Shown here: one piece after another, positions 33,301 to 47,800 of the stretch | Position numbering within the stretch: position 1 is the first letter of the stretch | Layout: every line of letters begins with the position of its first letter | Origin: Owenia fusiformis | Taxonomy: Eukaryota > Annelida > Polychaeta > Sabellida > Oweniidae | Length of the DNA: 64,000 nt | NCBI GenBank assembly: GCA_903813345.2 | Contig: CAIIXF020000011.1 | Span: 18,397,754-18,461,753 of the forward strand | Direction of reading: 5' to 3' | Made by a program: the position numbers and the translations under genes | Notes under the pieces: generated by a model | What the model was told of the DNA's origin: nothing | Database searches by the model: none | Seen by the model: only the letters and a program-made list of their open reading frames with translations

Positions 33301-36300
33301 TTGGCGTGGAAACATGATTGTTTTTAAGAGATGTGGCGTGAAAAGTTCTTTTGTTTTTAAGAGGTGTGGCATGATGAGAGAGAGAGTTCTCTTTGGGAAG
33401 TGTGGCGTGAAAATACGATTGTTTTGAAGATGTGTGACGTGAAGAAAGAGAGTTCTTTCTGAGAAGTTTGGCATGGAAACATGATTGATTTAAGGGGTGT
33501 GGCGTGAAGAGTTCTTTTGTTTTTAAGAGGTGTGGCGTGAAGAGAGAGAGTTTTTTCTGAGAAGCGTGGAGTGGAGACATGATTGTTTTTAAGACGTGTG
33601 GCGTGAAAAGAGAGTTCTTTCTGAGAAGCGTGGAGTGGAGACATGATTGTTTTTAAGACGTGTGGCGTGAAAAGAGAGTTCTTTCTGAGAAGTGTGGCCT
33701 GGAAACATGATTGTTTTTAAGACGTGTGGCGTGAAAAGAGAGTTCTTTCTGAGAAGTGTGGCGTGGAAACATGATTGTTTTTAAGACGTGTGGCGTGAAA
33801 AGAGAGTTCTTTCTGAGAAGTGTGGCGTGGAAACATGATTGTTTTTAAGAGATGTGGCGTGAAAAGTTCTTTTGTTTTTAAGAGGTGTGGCATGATGAGA
33901 GAGAGAGTTCTCTTTGGGAAGTGTGGCGTGAAAATACGATTGTTTTGAAGATGTGTGACGTGAAGAAAGAGAGTTCTTTCTGAGAAGTTTGGCATGGAAA
34001 CATGATTGATTTAAGGGGTGTGGCGTGAAGAGTTCTTTTGTTTTTAAGAGGTGTGGCGTGAAGAGAGAGAGTTTTTTCTGAGAAGCGTGGAGTGGAGACA
34101 TGATTGTTTTTAAGACGTGTGGCGTGAAAAGAGAGTTCTTTCTGAGAAGCGTGGAGTGGAGACATGATTGTTTTTAAGACGTGTGGCGTGAAAAGAGAGT
34201 TCTTTCTGAGAAGTGTGGCGTGGAAACATGATTGTTTTTAAGACGTGTGGCGTGAAAAGAGAGTTCTTTCTGAGAAGTGTGGCGTGGAAACATGATTGTT
34301 TTTAAGACGTGTGGCGTGAAAAGAGAGTTCTTTCTGAGAAGTGTGGCGTGGAAACATGATTGTTTTTAAGACGTGTGGCGTGAAGAGAGAGTTCTTCCTG
34401 AGAAATGTGGCAAGAAGACACAATTGTTGATGTGAAATATGGCGTGGAAACGTGATTATTTCTGAGAAGTGTGGCGTGGAGAATATGGTTGAGAGGAAAC
34501 AATTGCAGTAACTTGATATGATAATCTTGTCTCTGAACCATGTTTCAAGAGCACGTATTTAAATGTCATACTGAACCTCTGTAGAACAAATTGGTACGTT
34601 TTGTACTCAGCCGTTTTAGATATACAACGAATTAAATATGATAGCTTTGGCCTTCGCCCCTGATTCATGTAACATGTTTCCTACACCAATAATTAGCTAA
34701 ACTATCGGCATTTCAGAAACTTATAATACATGTGTGAAGCAATCACTCATAGTATAATAACCTGATAGTAATACTACAATTAATTGTTATTCCAAGTAAT
34801 AACTGACGTTTGATGACATTTGAATGGAATTTACAATCAAATGTCTCATTAATCCGACACTCTTCATAATCAAACCAGGTGCATTATCTAGTGGGTTTCG
34901 AAGTTAATTGTATCATTCCTGCCAAATGTGTATATATCATTTCCGCATGACATGATCTCGACAACATAGCAATAGCAAAAGATCAAAAGGAGCAAATACC
35001 AGGGGCGGTTCTGGAAATAAAGGAGGAGTGGGGGGAGGGCAAAAGTTGGGTCTAATTTTTGAAATTAAAAAATTGTACCCAGTAGCCTACTCTCAGTTTG
35101 TTGTCTTTACCAAGTTAACCGAGTTTATGTGGGGAGGGGCAGACTTTGGCCCACCTAAAGGCTGACATGACTGTTAGTACACCGAGTTCTAAAACTGACA
35201 CGAACCAGTTTACAAGACACCTCCCTAATAGACTGTTCATTCAGTGGCAATGTAAAAATTTGATTGATGTTTTTCTGTTTGAATAATATTAGTACGGCTT
35301 GCATTTGTTATTTTCTTCTAGTTCTGAAAATATTTAATGGAAGCCAAGTTGTCGAAAAAGAAAGGCACATCCTTTATTGCAGCAGATTTCTGATGACGTG
35401 GAACAACAGTATACACAATGCCCCACATAGATTGCAAACGACTGCATAATTTAACTTTACACAATTTGCGACACTCACATTTAATAGAGAGGCTGAAATA
35501 ATATTGGCAAAAATAAAGCATATTTAAATATATAAGGGTTATGTACTGGGAGGTTTTGGATACAGGGTTTATCCCAAGGGAAATATGTGTATCTCCCGAG
35601 GGACCGCAGGGACCGAGGGAGATACACATATTTCCCGTGGGATAAATCCTGTATTCAAAACCGACCGTACATAACAGATGTATTTCATACCTACTGAGGT
35701 TTTAGGTACATCATACCTTATAAAGTTCCAAAATTCCAAAACATACCGTACACGTTTTCTTGTTCTTAAAGATTGCGAGATTTCCCCAAAATTTGAAAAA
35801 ATGAAAAAAATGTGAAAAAATTGAAAAAAAATTTGAAAAAAAATTGAAAAAAATCTGAAAAAAAATTTGGAAAAAAATTTGAAAAAATTGAAAAGAGCGG
35901 GACCGGGATGGATGCAGGCTGTATCCATCCCGCCCCGCTCCTCGGTGATAGATCCCCAGATACAGTATATATTCCTGCTCGTTATTTACATAACCTTAGT
36001 AGGTATGGAATACATGTATATTTCCAAAAGACCTTTCCCCATTTTACTGCTTCGAATAAATCTTGACGTACTGACAGACAACTTCTTTATATCCCAACCA
36101 AACTTCTTCTGGTCGGATAATAAAGGGATATTCCATATTCTTATAAAAAACAATTGGAATTTATATTATTTGGAAGAACATTATTGAATAAAATGAAAAG
36201 ATGACCTATAATTGACCCCTGTGACATGCCACCATTAAAAATAAGTGTTTCAGTAGTGACTGATGATTTAACAGAGATATAAACGAAACAAATTACATAC

Positions 36301-38811
36301 TTATTTTTCAGAATTTTCTTAATATGATTAAAAGATGCAGTTGCATAGTATCTTCTTTATAACTAGATTATGCGGAACACGGTCAAAAGCACTCCCAGTA
36401 ACAAAATAGATTGTTTTCACATTTTGCTTTCGGTCCAAATTTGTCAGTAGAAAAAGTTCACGTTGGTATTGGGTGATTTACCAATCTCAATTTTCTAGCA
36501 AGATCATACTTAGCCGTTGTCATTGTGGTTGGTGTAGTAAAAAGAAACTTGTACGTATTCTGCAAGTCATTTTTGGCTCACACAGTGAGCCTATGGGATT
36601 GACCAGGCGTCCGTCCGTCCGTTGGTCCGTCCGTCCGTCCGTCCGTCTGTCCGTCCGTCAACATTGGCCGCACAAATTAAAACTGCTATTCGGATTGAGT
36701 CATTTCCACATTCATTTTATGCATATCCATAATGCCTATTTGACCTATCATCGCCATTTCCCAAGTTCGCCCGGTTTCCGAGAAATTGCGGATTTTGACG
36801 TCAAAAAGTCAAATTTTCTGTAAATACTAGACACTTTGTTGAAGTAGAACTTACAAATAACTTTAAGTAGTTGGTGTATATGCAACTTATGTCCTCTGAA
36901 GATTTCAAAGCTCTTGGAATTACGGTTTTTGGTGTTTGCTCTATAAAATTTGAAAAAAAGTAGGACAGTCATTTTCAGGAAACTTTCTCATGTATAAAGT
37001 CAATGGCAGGTTTTGTGATTGACAAGATTCTTAAAGTTTGCCTTATACTTGATCATTTCCTGCAATAAATTACATCATTAATAGATTTAAGCATTCCCTA
37101 CTTATTTCTCAATACATGTCAGCATCAAATTTTTACCGTTTTTGAGATTGACGTCAAAAAACAGTAAAAATAAGTTATTTTTCAACTTGCTTCAATTTGA
37201 CCCAAATTTATTTTTGAAAATCATCTACGAGTTGCCAGAAGTTCAAATATGACATTAGTTTTAGGATTTGACCTTTACTTGACCTTCAGTGACCTTCGAA
37301 GGGTCAAAAAAGTTGATTTTTCAAATTGATTTTTGGATGTAAATTTTGGTCAGCTTAATCCCAAAAGACCTTACTGAGCTCTGAATAAGTAAAATTTTCA
37401 AGGTCAAAGGTCATCAAACTAGGTCACACAACTATGCTATCTAAGTTTCTCAAAGTTTGAGACTACAAATCAAAATCAATATTTTTGTTTGAAAGTCAGG
37501 ATATAAATTCCTCTGAAGGTTCCAAACTGTGTGAGCATAGGACCGTGGGTCCTTCATTAGTCTATGTAATACTATACACTCCGACTGATTATTTATTTAT
37601 AAATGATCTATTAATTGTTTTTTCTACCCAGTGTGCCATAGCTTATGTACCCTTTGCATTTGTTCGACTTCACTTCTTAAAAGAGAGCTTCGTCTAATAG
37701 TTTAACTAGACTCTGTGCGCGCAGGGTATAGTTTATTGTTTTGTTCCTTAAATTTTGCTTGTGTGTTCATGTTATCATTTGTTTCAATTTTAGTATACTG
37801 TTAAAACACATACCCGAATTCTCAACATGTCCTAACAATGTGAGGAGAACATAGAGCATTTGTGTCCTTTTGACACATACTTGGTCTAAGACTATTTCAC
37901 TTCTTTTGATGAAGGACGCCGTTGACAAACTTTGACTTGCCATGAACTAGTGGCATAATTAGTCCTACCTTTATAGACATTTTCTTCAGTTAGCTCGAAT
38001 TTCAAGCTTCAAGATAATCAAATTAGAGTTTAAAGACAACCGTTTCGTCTGATTAAGACAATTCCAAAACGCATTAACACCTACTTCATCCCAGAACTGA
38101 ACATTTTAAGGAAATGTCACCTCATTTAAAACGACTGGATTAGAGAACTAAATCTGTTATTGTTCCTGTTTAGACAAAATAATCTAGTTTTCCAAGAAAC
38201 TGTGTCCCTGGAGATAGCTGTTGGGCAGTTGGTTGATGGATTAAACCGACACCTGTCTATGGCAGATTGAAGGTGCCTTGGCGCAACTGACAGGCAACTG
38301 GCATTTTGTGATCTCCTGCTAGCGTCCATTCTCCATTATTTAGTTACTTTTGGATGTTGCGCCGTTGTTTTAAATTTTTAATGTGTTTCAAGAATGTAAA
38401 TGCCATTTCCCACCGAGGGAGAAGGAGGGAAGAGTCTACCGGTTCATGAATATTAGAGGGGTGTTTTACGTTGGATGCTTATGATTGGCAATACTTTGGA
38501 TGCTCCTCCTTGTGTGGTACGGCTACATGTTTGTGGAGAAATAAAATATTACTTTTTAATTGAATTGAATTATTACTTAAATGACAATATATATAAGCAC
38601 AAATGCCAAAGGGAAGGGCGGCTAAAAACTTTAAAGAAACCCAACAAGAAAAGCAAACTGTAAGTGTAAAGTGTCATAAGAAAATAACAAAATTGACTTG
38701 GGTCGGACAGTGTGCGCCCTTTGACTGGAAATAAATCATGAGAAACCATGGCCTTTCTATTAGCTTCTTTCTTCTTTCTTTCTCTCTTTCTTTCTTTCTC
38801 TTTCTTTTTTT

Positions 38812-38842
<31 letters not shown>

Positions 38843-41800
38843 AGAAGCATATTGAAGGCAGAATGACAATAGTGTGTCTCATCATTTATCACAAGGCACT
38901 ATCTGATGTATCGCCGTGTCCTCTAAAACCAAATGGTCACTGGAGACTACTTACTCGTAAAGTACAATGCCAAGGCAGGATTTTTCAAACTGAAAATTGG
39001 ACTTTACTTCTTTTCTTCATCCTAGTTTGACCTTATTCATAATGGATCACATGTATAACTAGATTGGTGAAATTGAACAAGTTCAATTCAAGACTCCAGA
39101 TTCCAGATTTATTTTTTAAAATGATTTTGACATCTAAAATTAATGAAAAAATGAGCAAGAACATATTAAAGTCAAAAAAAAAAAAATAAATAAAAATGTT
39201 TTACTTCTAAATGGTCAAAGTAGGTCAACCGGAAATCGGATCTCAATTTCGATGAAAGATTTCGAATCCTAAGAAGATGTCCTAATAAATTGATACCAAT
39301 CTCGATAGATTTGGAACACTTTGAAACTTACCCTTAATTAATTAATTCATTGAAAATAATTGGAATTATTTGAAATACTTAGATTAACTTAGAAAATTAT
39401 TCCTAGCAAGTTATTCTAAAAGGTTAGACAGAAAATTGAAAATTTGGGAAACTTATAAATTTGACCTAGATTTTGACCCTGACCTTTGACACTCAAAACT
39501 TTGAGTTTATTGACTTTTTAATGTCCTTTTATACTGTTTAAACTTATAGATTTTTAAAAATTCACCTTTTTTACTTTAAAAGGTCATAGAAGGTCAACCG
39601 GAAGCCGGATCTCGATTTCGATTTCAGATTTGGAATCCTGAGATTTCCTAATAGACTGATACCAATTTCGATAGATTAGGAACACTTTCTTTGAAAGTTA
39701 AGCCTTAATTAATTAATTCGAATTAATTAGTAAAATTTCTATCGAGACATAGAGTGGGCGAAATGTTTGGAATACTTAGATGAACTTATAAATTAATTCA
39801 TCGCAAGAAATATTGAAGAAGAATACAGGCAAAAGCAATAGACTTCAGATTTTCAATCAGGAGTCGAATCAATAGCGCAACACTGAACTGGTCTTTCCCC
39901 TCGGATATTTTATTTGTCCTATTGTTTGAAGTGTCATTGTTATCATCATGTTGTGTAACATTTAATTTGGATTTATTTCCCTTATTATCTAAACACTGGT
40001 CTCTCACCTCGGGTATTTCATTTGTCCCATTGTTTGAAGTGTCATTGTTATCATCATGTTGTGTAACATTTAATTTGGATTTATTTCCCTTATTATCTAA
40101 ACACTGGTCTCTCACCTCGGGTATTTCATTTGTCCCATTGTTTGAAGTGTCATTGTTATCATCATGTTGTGTAACATTTAATTTGGATTTATTTCCCTTA
40201 TTATCTAAACACTGGTCTCTCACCTCGGGTATTTCATTTGTCCCATTGTTTGAAGTGTCATTGTTATCATCATGTTGTGTAACATTTAATTTGGATTTAT
40301 TTCCCTTATTATCTAAACACTGGTCTCTCACCTCGGGTATTTCATTTGTCCCATTGTTTGAAGTGTCATTGTTATCATCATGTTGTGTAACATTTAATTT
40401 GGATTCAATTCCCTTATTATCTAAACACTGGTCTCTCACCTCGGGTATTTCATTTGTCCCATTGTTTGAAGTGTCATTGTTATCATCACGTTGTGTAACA
40501 TTTAATTTGGATTCAATTCCCTTATTATCTAAACACTGGTCTCTCACCTCGGGTATTTCATTTGTCCCATTGTTTGAAGTGTCATTGTTATCATCACGTT
40601 GTGTAACATTTAATTTGGATTCAATTCCCTTATTATCTAAACACTGGTCTCTCACCTCGGGTATTTCATTTGTCCCATTGTTTGAAGTGTCATTGTTATC
40701 ATCACGTTGTGTAACATTTGAATTTTCTTGATTATCTCTCATTAGGGAGAGTGATCATTTTAATTACTGGATAACATCTCATTCAATCATTTAATGGCAA
40801 CCACATTTATGGTCTCTTAGTTATGTCCGTAACAGTCCCTATGTACCATAACTATTACATCATGTTACATCTAATTCCACCATGGCCACCTGATAAACTT
40901 GTAAAATCGTGCTTTTGTTCGTCTTGTCATATGTATTCGAACAGAGACACTGTTTTATATGTCTCTGATACGAATCACAATCGCTTTCATCAATTAAGTT
41001 GATCATTTACGTCATTGATAATTTTGCAATACCAAGTTAAGTTATCGGTTCGTAATGCGTAGGGCATGGCCATCGGATACAGCGGGCCACAGGGCATTGT
41101 TTAGATATTTTAAGTTGTAATATAGCTTGGTTTGAATCTCACTATGTATTCGCAAATGCAACTAACGACTGTCGGCTTCCGGATTAACTTATTATTTTAT
41201 GACCAACTCATTTAAATATGAATGGAATCGTGGTAGGCACTATTCATATTTATATCAGTTACCTATTAAATAGTAGGGCAATCCGGTAGCCGACAGGCGC
41301 TAGTTGCAATCGCGAATACAAGCTTAAGTCTGATTTAATGGAGATCGAACCTTTGTTACTTCCACTAATTGACCAGGAAAATGTGTAAAATGCCCCTATC
41401 CTATCTATTCTCCTTTTATGAAACGAATACACTAATTCGATGTACTTGATAAAAAACCTTTTATGGTCATTAGATTAAATGGATTAACTCGAAATGGGCA
41501 AATGGATTTAATTACCACCATGGCCATTATTTTTGTCTTGTACTTGAAACTAGATTATCACACGTGATGTTTATCACACGTGATGTTTATCACACGTGAT
41601 GTGCCTTTATATGCCGTACAGGTAAAATGACTATGTGCCCATGTGATTATAGTTCCCATTATTGCCTTAAGATCAGTTGATTAATGTTCCAATGATGGCC
41701 CATTTGTTGTGTTCAATTCTCTATCATATGGAAATTCATCAAAGCGCAAATGAACGAAATGGCTAGTTAAAGTCAATTTATAAACGCATTTTTATGATGG

Positions 41801-44800
41801 TCTCAGCTGAAACTTAAACCTGAAAACGTATATGTACTGTACAGGGTGCCAAAAAAACAACAGCAGCCATGTAACATTGTGTGTCTCTCGTTTTTGGAAA
41901 TTTAGAGTTCAGATTAGTGCCTCGAATGTCTGTGGAACTAAAACATGTATTTGTAATATTTTCCAAGTGTCTCTAGAATAGAAAGTTCTTTAAAAATATA
42001 AACATGTATCATATGTATATTACAGATTATGCAAATTATATTTCACTGTAAAGCTTGATGCCGTTGCATCCTGACATCCTGTAGAAGGCTGAAAACAATC
42101 TAAAAGATTACATTCTCAAAACAGGAAACATTTTTATCTTTAGTAACCTGAGAATCTAATCTCTAAAAGTGAAAAGCAAATGCCATTAGAGTCTAAAAAT
42201 GTATTCTAGGTCCATAATATCCACTTTTCTTCATTTAGGGGTCATGCTCATGATCATCGTATCGTAAAAATGTATTCTAGGTCCATAATATCCACTTTTC
42301 TTCATTTAGGGGTCATGCTCATGATCATCGTATCAGTAATTTTTAAATGCACATCTCATTATATTTGTATATCATATTTTTGATAATGGGGAGTTTAAGC
42401 TTGCATATAAAATCGAAACGCCAACATATTCGTATTATTATACCAATCGCCCATCGAATGCATCTCTTAAATAGTTTGCTTTCACGTTTAGGTTGTAAAA
42501 AACATTGCAATCTTAAAGTCCCTATTATATTAGCACTGAAACTTTCAAATTGCATTTTTACATATATTCCTGGTAAATTAATGTTCGAATTCAAATCAAT
42601 ATTTCATAACTGACACATGTATATTCACGAAATTGAATTGAAATCTGAAATGCGTCATTCCATGATTGTATTTGTGTTCTAAATTGAAGTCTATACGTAT
42701 ACTATATCCCATAAAAATGCATTCTGATACTCATAGCATCTTTCTGTTTCACCTGAAAGGGCTGAGAAGAAATGAGATGACATGCTTTATCATGATGATA
42801 AAATGTGCAGTCAATACGATCATTAGAGAGCTGTCAGAGATTCGTCACAAGACGACATCTAGACCCAGCGCACACACAATGAGCAATTAGCGACTGTTTA
42901 TATCAATTTATAGTCCGCAAATTATTAGAATGCTCGAACACTTACCTCTGAAATGTCATTGAGATGTATTTATTACTTCTGTAATATTATTCATACTATT
43001 GTGTTTCAACGTGTATTAAAATTTTTCAAAAATCAAATCCCTATAATTTTGGCTGAGATTTTCTCTAAAAAATCTTATTTTCGTCATATTTTCCCCGAAG
43101 ATAAAATACTTTTTTGAGTGACTTTATAACATATTCCCTGAGTCATCATTATCGTCATATATTCATCATTAAAAATGAAGAATCTGACGTGGAATCTGTC
43201 ATCGCACTTTTGCGTACTTTGAAAAGACCTCGGAAAAGGCAAGGTTTGAAACGTTGAGACGCGGTGTTGATCGTATACTTTTGAAAACCCACGTGTAAAT
43301 ACCATACACGTGACCATGGTGACACTGGTAAAACAACAATTACGTCTTAATCCCTGGACCATTCTCCAATGTTGTTCTCATCAATTGAAAAAAACAGTAT
43401 TGATAATCCCAGATGAATCTGAGACACGATTTGTTTTTTAGACTAATAACAATAAATTAACTAATGATTCCGCAAGGAGTTGTTGAGAAGTTTATTGTGA
43501 TATATGAAGAGATGGGGATGGGAAATGGAGGAAATGGGATAAATTGAAATCATTGTCATGTATGTAGAAAGTCGGTCCAGTTTTATAAGTAATTAATTAA
43601 ATCATGCCCCGTCACCTTATACCCATTTATCACACTTCTACCTGTCGAAGACGCCCATCTCAATCGTAATACCCGTGCGCAAAAATCATATATTTATAAC
43701 ATATATAAGATTAAAATACAATAAAAGCCCAGAAATGTAATGCCAAACAAGTAGGAACATTGTGTAAAAACAGCCATTTTAATTGATTTCTAACAATTTT
43801 TTGAGTTTAATGTGAAGTTTTAGAGAACCGTTTGAATTTATCGGGAACAGGGTGGGGTTTAAAGCGTTGGAGGAAGACCTGGGAGTTAATCCCAATGTGA
43901 TAATCCGTCACTTGAGAGGGTATACCACTTTAAGAAAAACAATCAAGAATTTGAATTGAAATGTGTTTTATTCATGAATATCTATGGACAGAGAAGTGAT
44001 TTTTCTGAAAAGTCCAACTGTTTTGATTTCATTTCGGGATAATCCATCAATTTTTAAGGTGATCTGGCAAAAATGAAAAAGGGGTGTCCCTTTTTCAATT
44101 ATAAAGAATTTGGACAGTTTGCATCTAAGTTTTCAATAACTTTTAAGATATTTCAATATAATTAAATATAAAATTAGGACTAGAGGCGTAAAAGCACAAG
44201 ATTGCACCTGTAACCTGTAAATGAGTGTTATACAAAGAATTACCGATCATGTTTCGCTGAGTCTCATTTATATTAGTATAATTAGATCAATCAATCTAAT
44301 CTATATGATATAATATTTATAATGTTATACAAAGAAGGACTACATCGGTCATATTTCGCCCTCTCATTTATATAACTATATTTAGATCAATCAATTTAAT
44401 CCAAACATGATACAATGTTTGACAGCGTCAAACCTTATCAATTCATCAAAAGTCTATATCAGTGAAATCATCCCTTGTGGGCCACAGGCAAAAAGTCATA
44501 GTCATGACAACCTGATTCAACTGAATTATCTCAATCTAATTATCGTTAATGCGTTCTATTTTAAAATATCAGTGAAATATTTCCCAAAAGATAATCTGAA
44601 AAACCCTCGTTGATAGAGTGTGCCGGAGATGTCAAGTCAATGGAGCAATAATCCATTCCAGAGTAGACACATCTTGCGTGAAACCATGGCAATTTCAGCC
44701 AGCGCCTGTCCGTTGTAAACAAAATGGGTCAAATGCGTTGCAAATGTGAAACTCTGGGCTCTCTAATTTGAACATGTAGTCACACCTGCAAGTGACACCG

Positions 44801-47800
44801 ATGTGACAATAACAACTGAGTTGACACCCAAATGAAAATAATGTTTTTGGATTAGCCAATACAAGAACGACAACAGACATATACACAGGCTGGTATCCAG
44901 AGAGTTGTCCGCTGTGACGGAAAGTGCTATTTTTCATAAAAACACTAAGAATACTTCACAATTTATTTTTAACTCATATGTTTCGTTATGTCAAAGAAAA
45001 TTATATATTACTCCATGCAATGTATATATCATTTGCGGGTAACCTTCACTTATGTTTGAAGTTCAATAAAGCTAGGAGTAAAAGCTATTGAAAATGGCGC
45101 CGGAGTATCATACTCTAAAATGTACCATTTCTTTTTTAACTTTTTAATGGCACGACCATATTTACATATGGAATGAGATCTGGGTGTATTGGGTCTTTTT
45201 AATCCTTTTATAAAAAATAATGTTTAATTTTTTTGTCCGCTGTGACGAAGTAGTTTCACACTTCAATTTGCAACTGCTCCGTCAAAGCGGACCCACATGG
45301 TATCATATATTATAAAGAAAACTATATTTTTGTTTGATTTTATTTACGTTTTACCATTAACATAGACATTTTGGCAAAAACAGTGCATACAGGGTGGACG
45401 CAAAATTGATTCCATAAGAAAAATGAAGCGAATGCTCGCGAATGCAAGTTAAATCTAATGTACTAGTAAATGAAATTAGATACGTATATATAATAATTTT
45501 AGTCATGTGGTAATGTTTGGCCCACCTTTTTCGATTACAATTATGAGATGCATACAGCATATAATGATTGAAAACAGCTATTACGTTGTCATGAGATTTT
45601 TGCATAATAACTAGAAAATAGTCACACAATTTATTGTATATTCAGTTAACAAAGTCACCAGAAACAAAAAACGTAAACACAGACACGCTTTAATTAACAG
45701 GCCGTATATATGTATTGCTATTTTACATATTTATATGAAAACTTTTAATTTTGTTTATTTTGCAGGGAAATGTTCTGGGAGGTGGGCAATACACGCGTGT
45801 GCAGGAGGTATGTATCATTCTTCTAGAGGGATATTAACATCAAGCAGGTGAATTTTTAATGCTTATTGAATATATGAATTTTCTTTATCATGTGAAACTT
45901 CAACTTTTCATGTATCATTTGGGTATAATTTTTCTGGGACACCTTGTACAAGCCTTTTATTAATAGCGTAACGATTTATTTTTCTAGAACAGAGATTGCA
46001 TTAATTGTACATTGTGATTTCAACGTAAGGTACTTCTTCTTTACTGGCTCTTTGCCTATGATTTAAAAAAGTCCCTAACATCTTTTTCATGTATTTTAGT
46101 AACTTTAGAAGGAAAAATTAATGAAAAAAACTGTTTGAATACCAGATCTTTTTAAATCCCCCAACAGACAATTAACACGAAGAGCCTCAGTCAAAATACA
46201 GACTGACATAGAAGTTAATATCCGGAAGCCAAGAAACGCAATATTAAAACAAACACTTATTTGGAACTGAGAATACTAAACATAATACTTGACCAAGATA
46301 AAAGGGCAGATAATGTAAGGACACGAATCTGATTAAGAAAATGCATTGATTCGATTAGGTTTCTGTGGATCAAATTACCTAATTGAGTATGGATAAGTAT
46401 CTTCAATTTACCTTGACGTGGGCTGGACATCTACAGTTCGAAGTCCCGGGTTTTAAGTAGGTATTGACGTTCGTAGATTTTGTCTGTCCTCTGGGTCTAG
46501 ATTATTTATCTGTCAAAAGATGACATTTGGAGACCGAAACATCCTTTGCATTGATATCGAGGCTTCCTTTCTAATTATAGAAAGATATTAAATGGCTAAG
46601 GAGTCTACGGGTGGGTCAGGATTTAAGGAAGACCGAGTGGGAAAAGTATTATGGGTAACAACTACCTCTGCCTACATTTAAAAGTATGAGGTTCATTTCG
46701 TTTTGGTTGAAATACTATGCTTTATAGCAATCGGATTTTGCTCATGTTTGTCTTTATGCTTTTTTGTTGACTATACAACAGACTCATATTCGGAAAATTC
46801 CGGGAATTCCCGTCGGTACCCACGGGATGTTAGTCTAGGGTAATACGACGATGTTTTTCTTATTTAAGAGTATCTTGTACGACAACAAACAAGAGCAAAT
46901 ATCTTCGCCCCGAGCGCGGATGTGGAAGCCCAACTGTTCTGGGTTATATAAGTGTTCTGACTCTTGCCCAAATAATGTGACAATCCAAGTGTTCCGAATT
47001 CACTTAATTCAACCAGGTCTGAAAATTCAGAGAGGATGTCAAATAAATAATTTTCTGGAAAAAACGTTGGCCCCCAAAATATTGTGCATTTTTGAAAGTT
47101 TGGACCTAATTTTATAAAATATTGAAAATCAACGTATCTAGTGTACAGGGTGTTCCATATGTTTCAGGAATGATGTTGTATTTTAGTGGTTTTCTATTCA
47201 ATCGAGCTGAATTTTTCACAAAATGTGTCCAAATATGTTGTGAATAAGTTAGAAAACGTTCATATCATGAAGCTCAATAGACTTAATGATATAGTTGCTA
47301 TGGTAACCCAGGGGTAAGATAGGTGGAGTAGGTGTGGCAATGCGCAAAACATGAAATATTTGTAAAAACCATCGTTTTTGCATGAAGTGTTAGAAAGTAT
47401 TAGGTTGTCATAGTTACATCAAAATTGTCAAAAATCAAAGCAAAAATCGAGGTGGATTCTTTGAAATTAAAAAAATTGTCATTATTGATGGAATCACAAT
47501 TGTTGCGCGTTACCTTAGTTGAAATTCATCTTTTACTGATGACAGTTTCACTTTTCAAGATGCCCACTCAGTCAAAATGACCTGTGATTATTCTCCTTTG
47601 GTACCCATGACATGACAGGTTTTTCAATTGTGATATATCATCAATAATGACAATTCTTCTTAATTTCCAGGAATTCACTTACCGAATTCACTTTGCTTAA
47701 TTTCTGACTTTGATGCAACTATGAAAACCTAATACTTACCTACACTTCATACAAAGAACGACTATTTTTACAAATATGACATATATTTTGCCGGTTGTTA

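Noticed and set aside
32830-34668. Several long overlapping minus-strand frames (70-214 residues)
   Set aside because: They encode only the ~64-bp minisatellite in different frames; no splice partner, domain or unique sequence.
39922-40731. Plus-strand 269-residue frame
   Set aside because: Mirror of the 108-bp repeat; the minus frame is at least hydrophilic with a start codon, whereas this one is a shadow.
46851-47117. Plus-strand 88-residue frame with several cysteines
   Set aside because: Considered as an exon, but no good acceptor or donor and no family resemblance.
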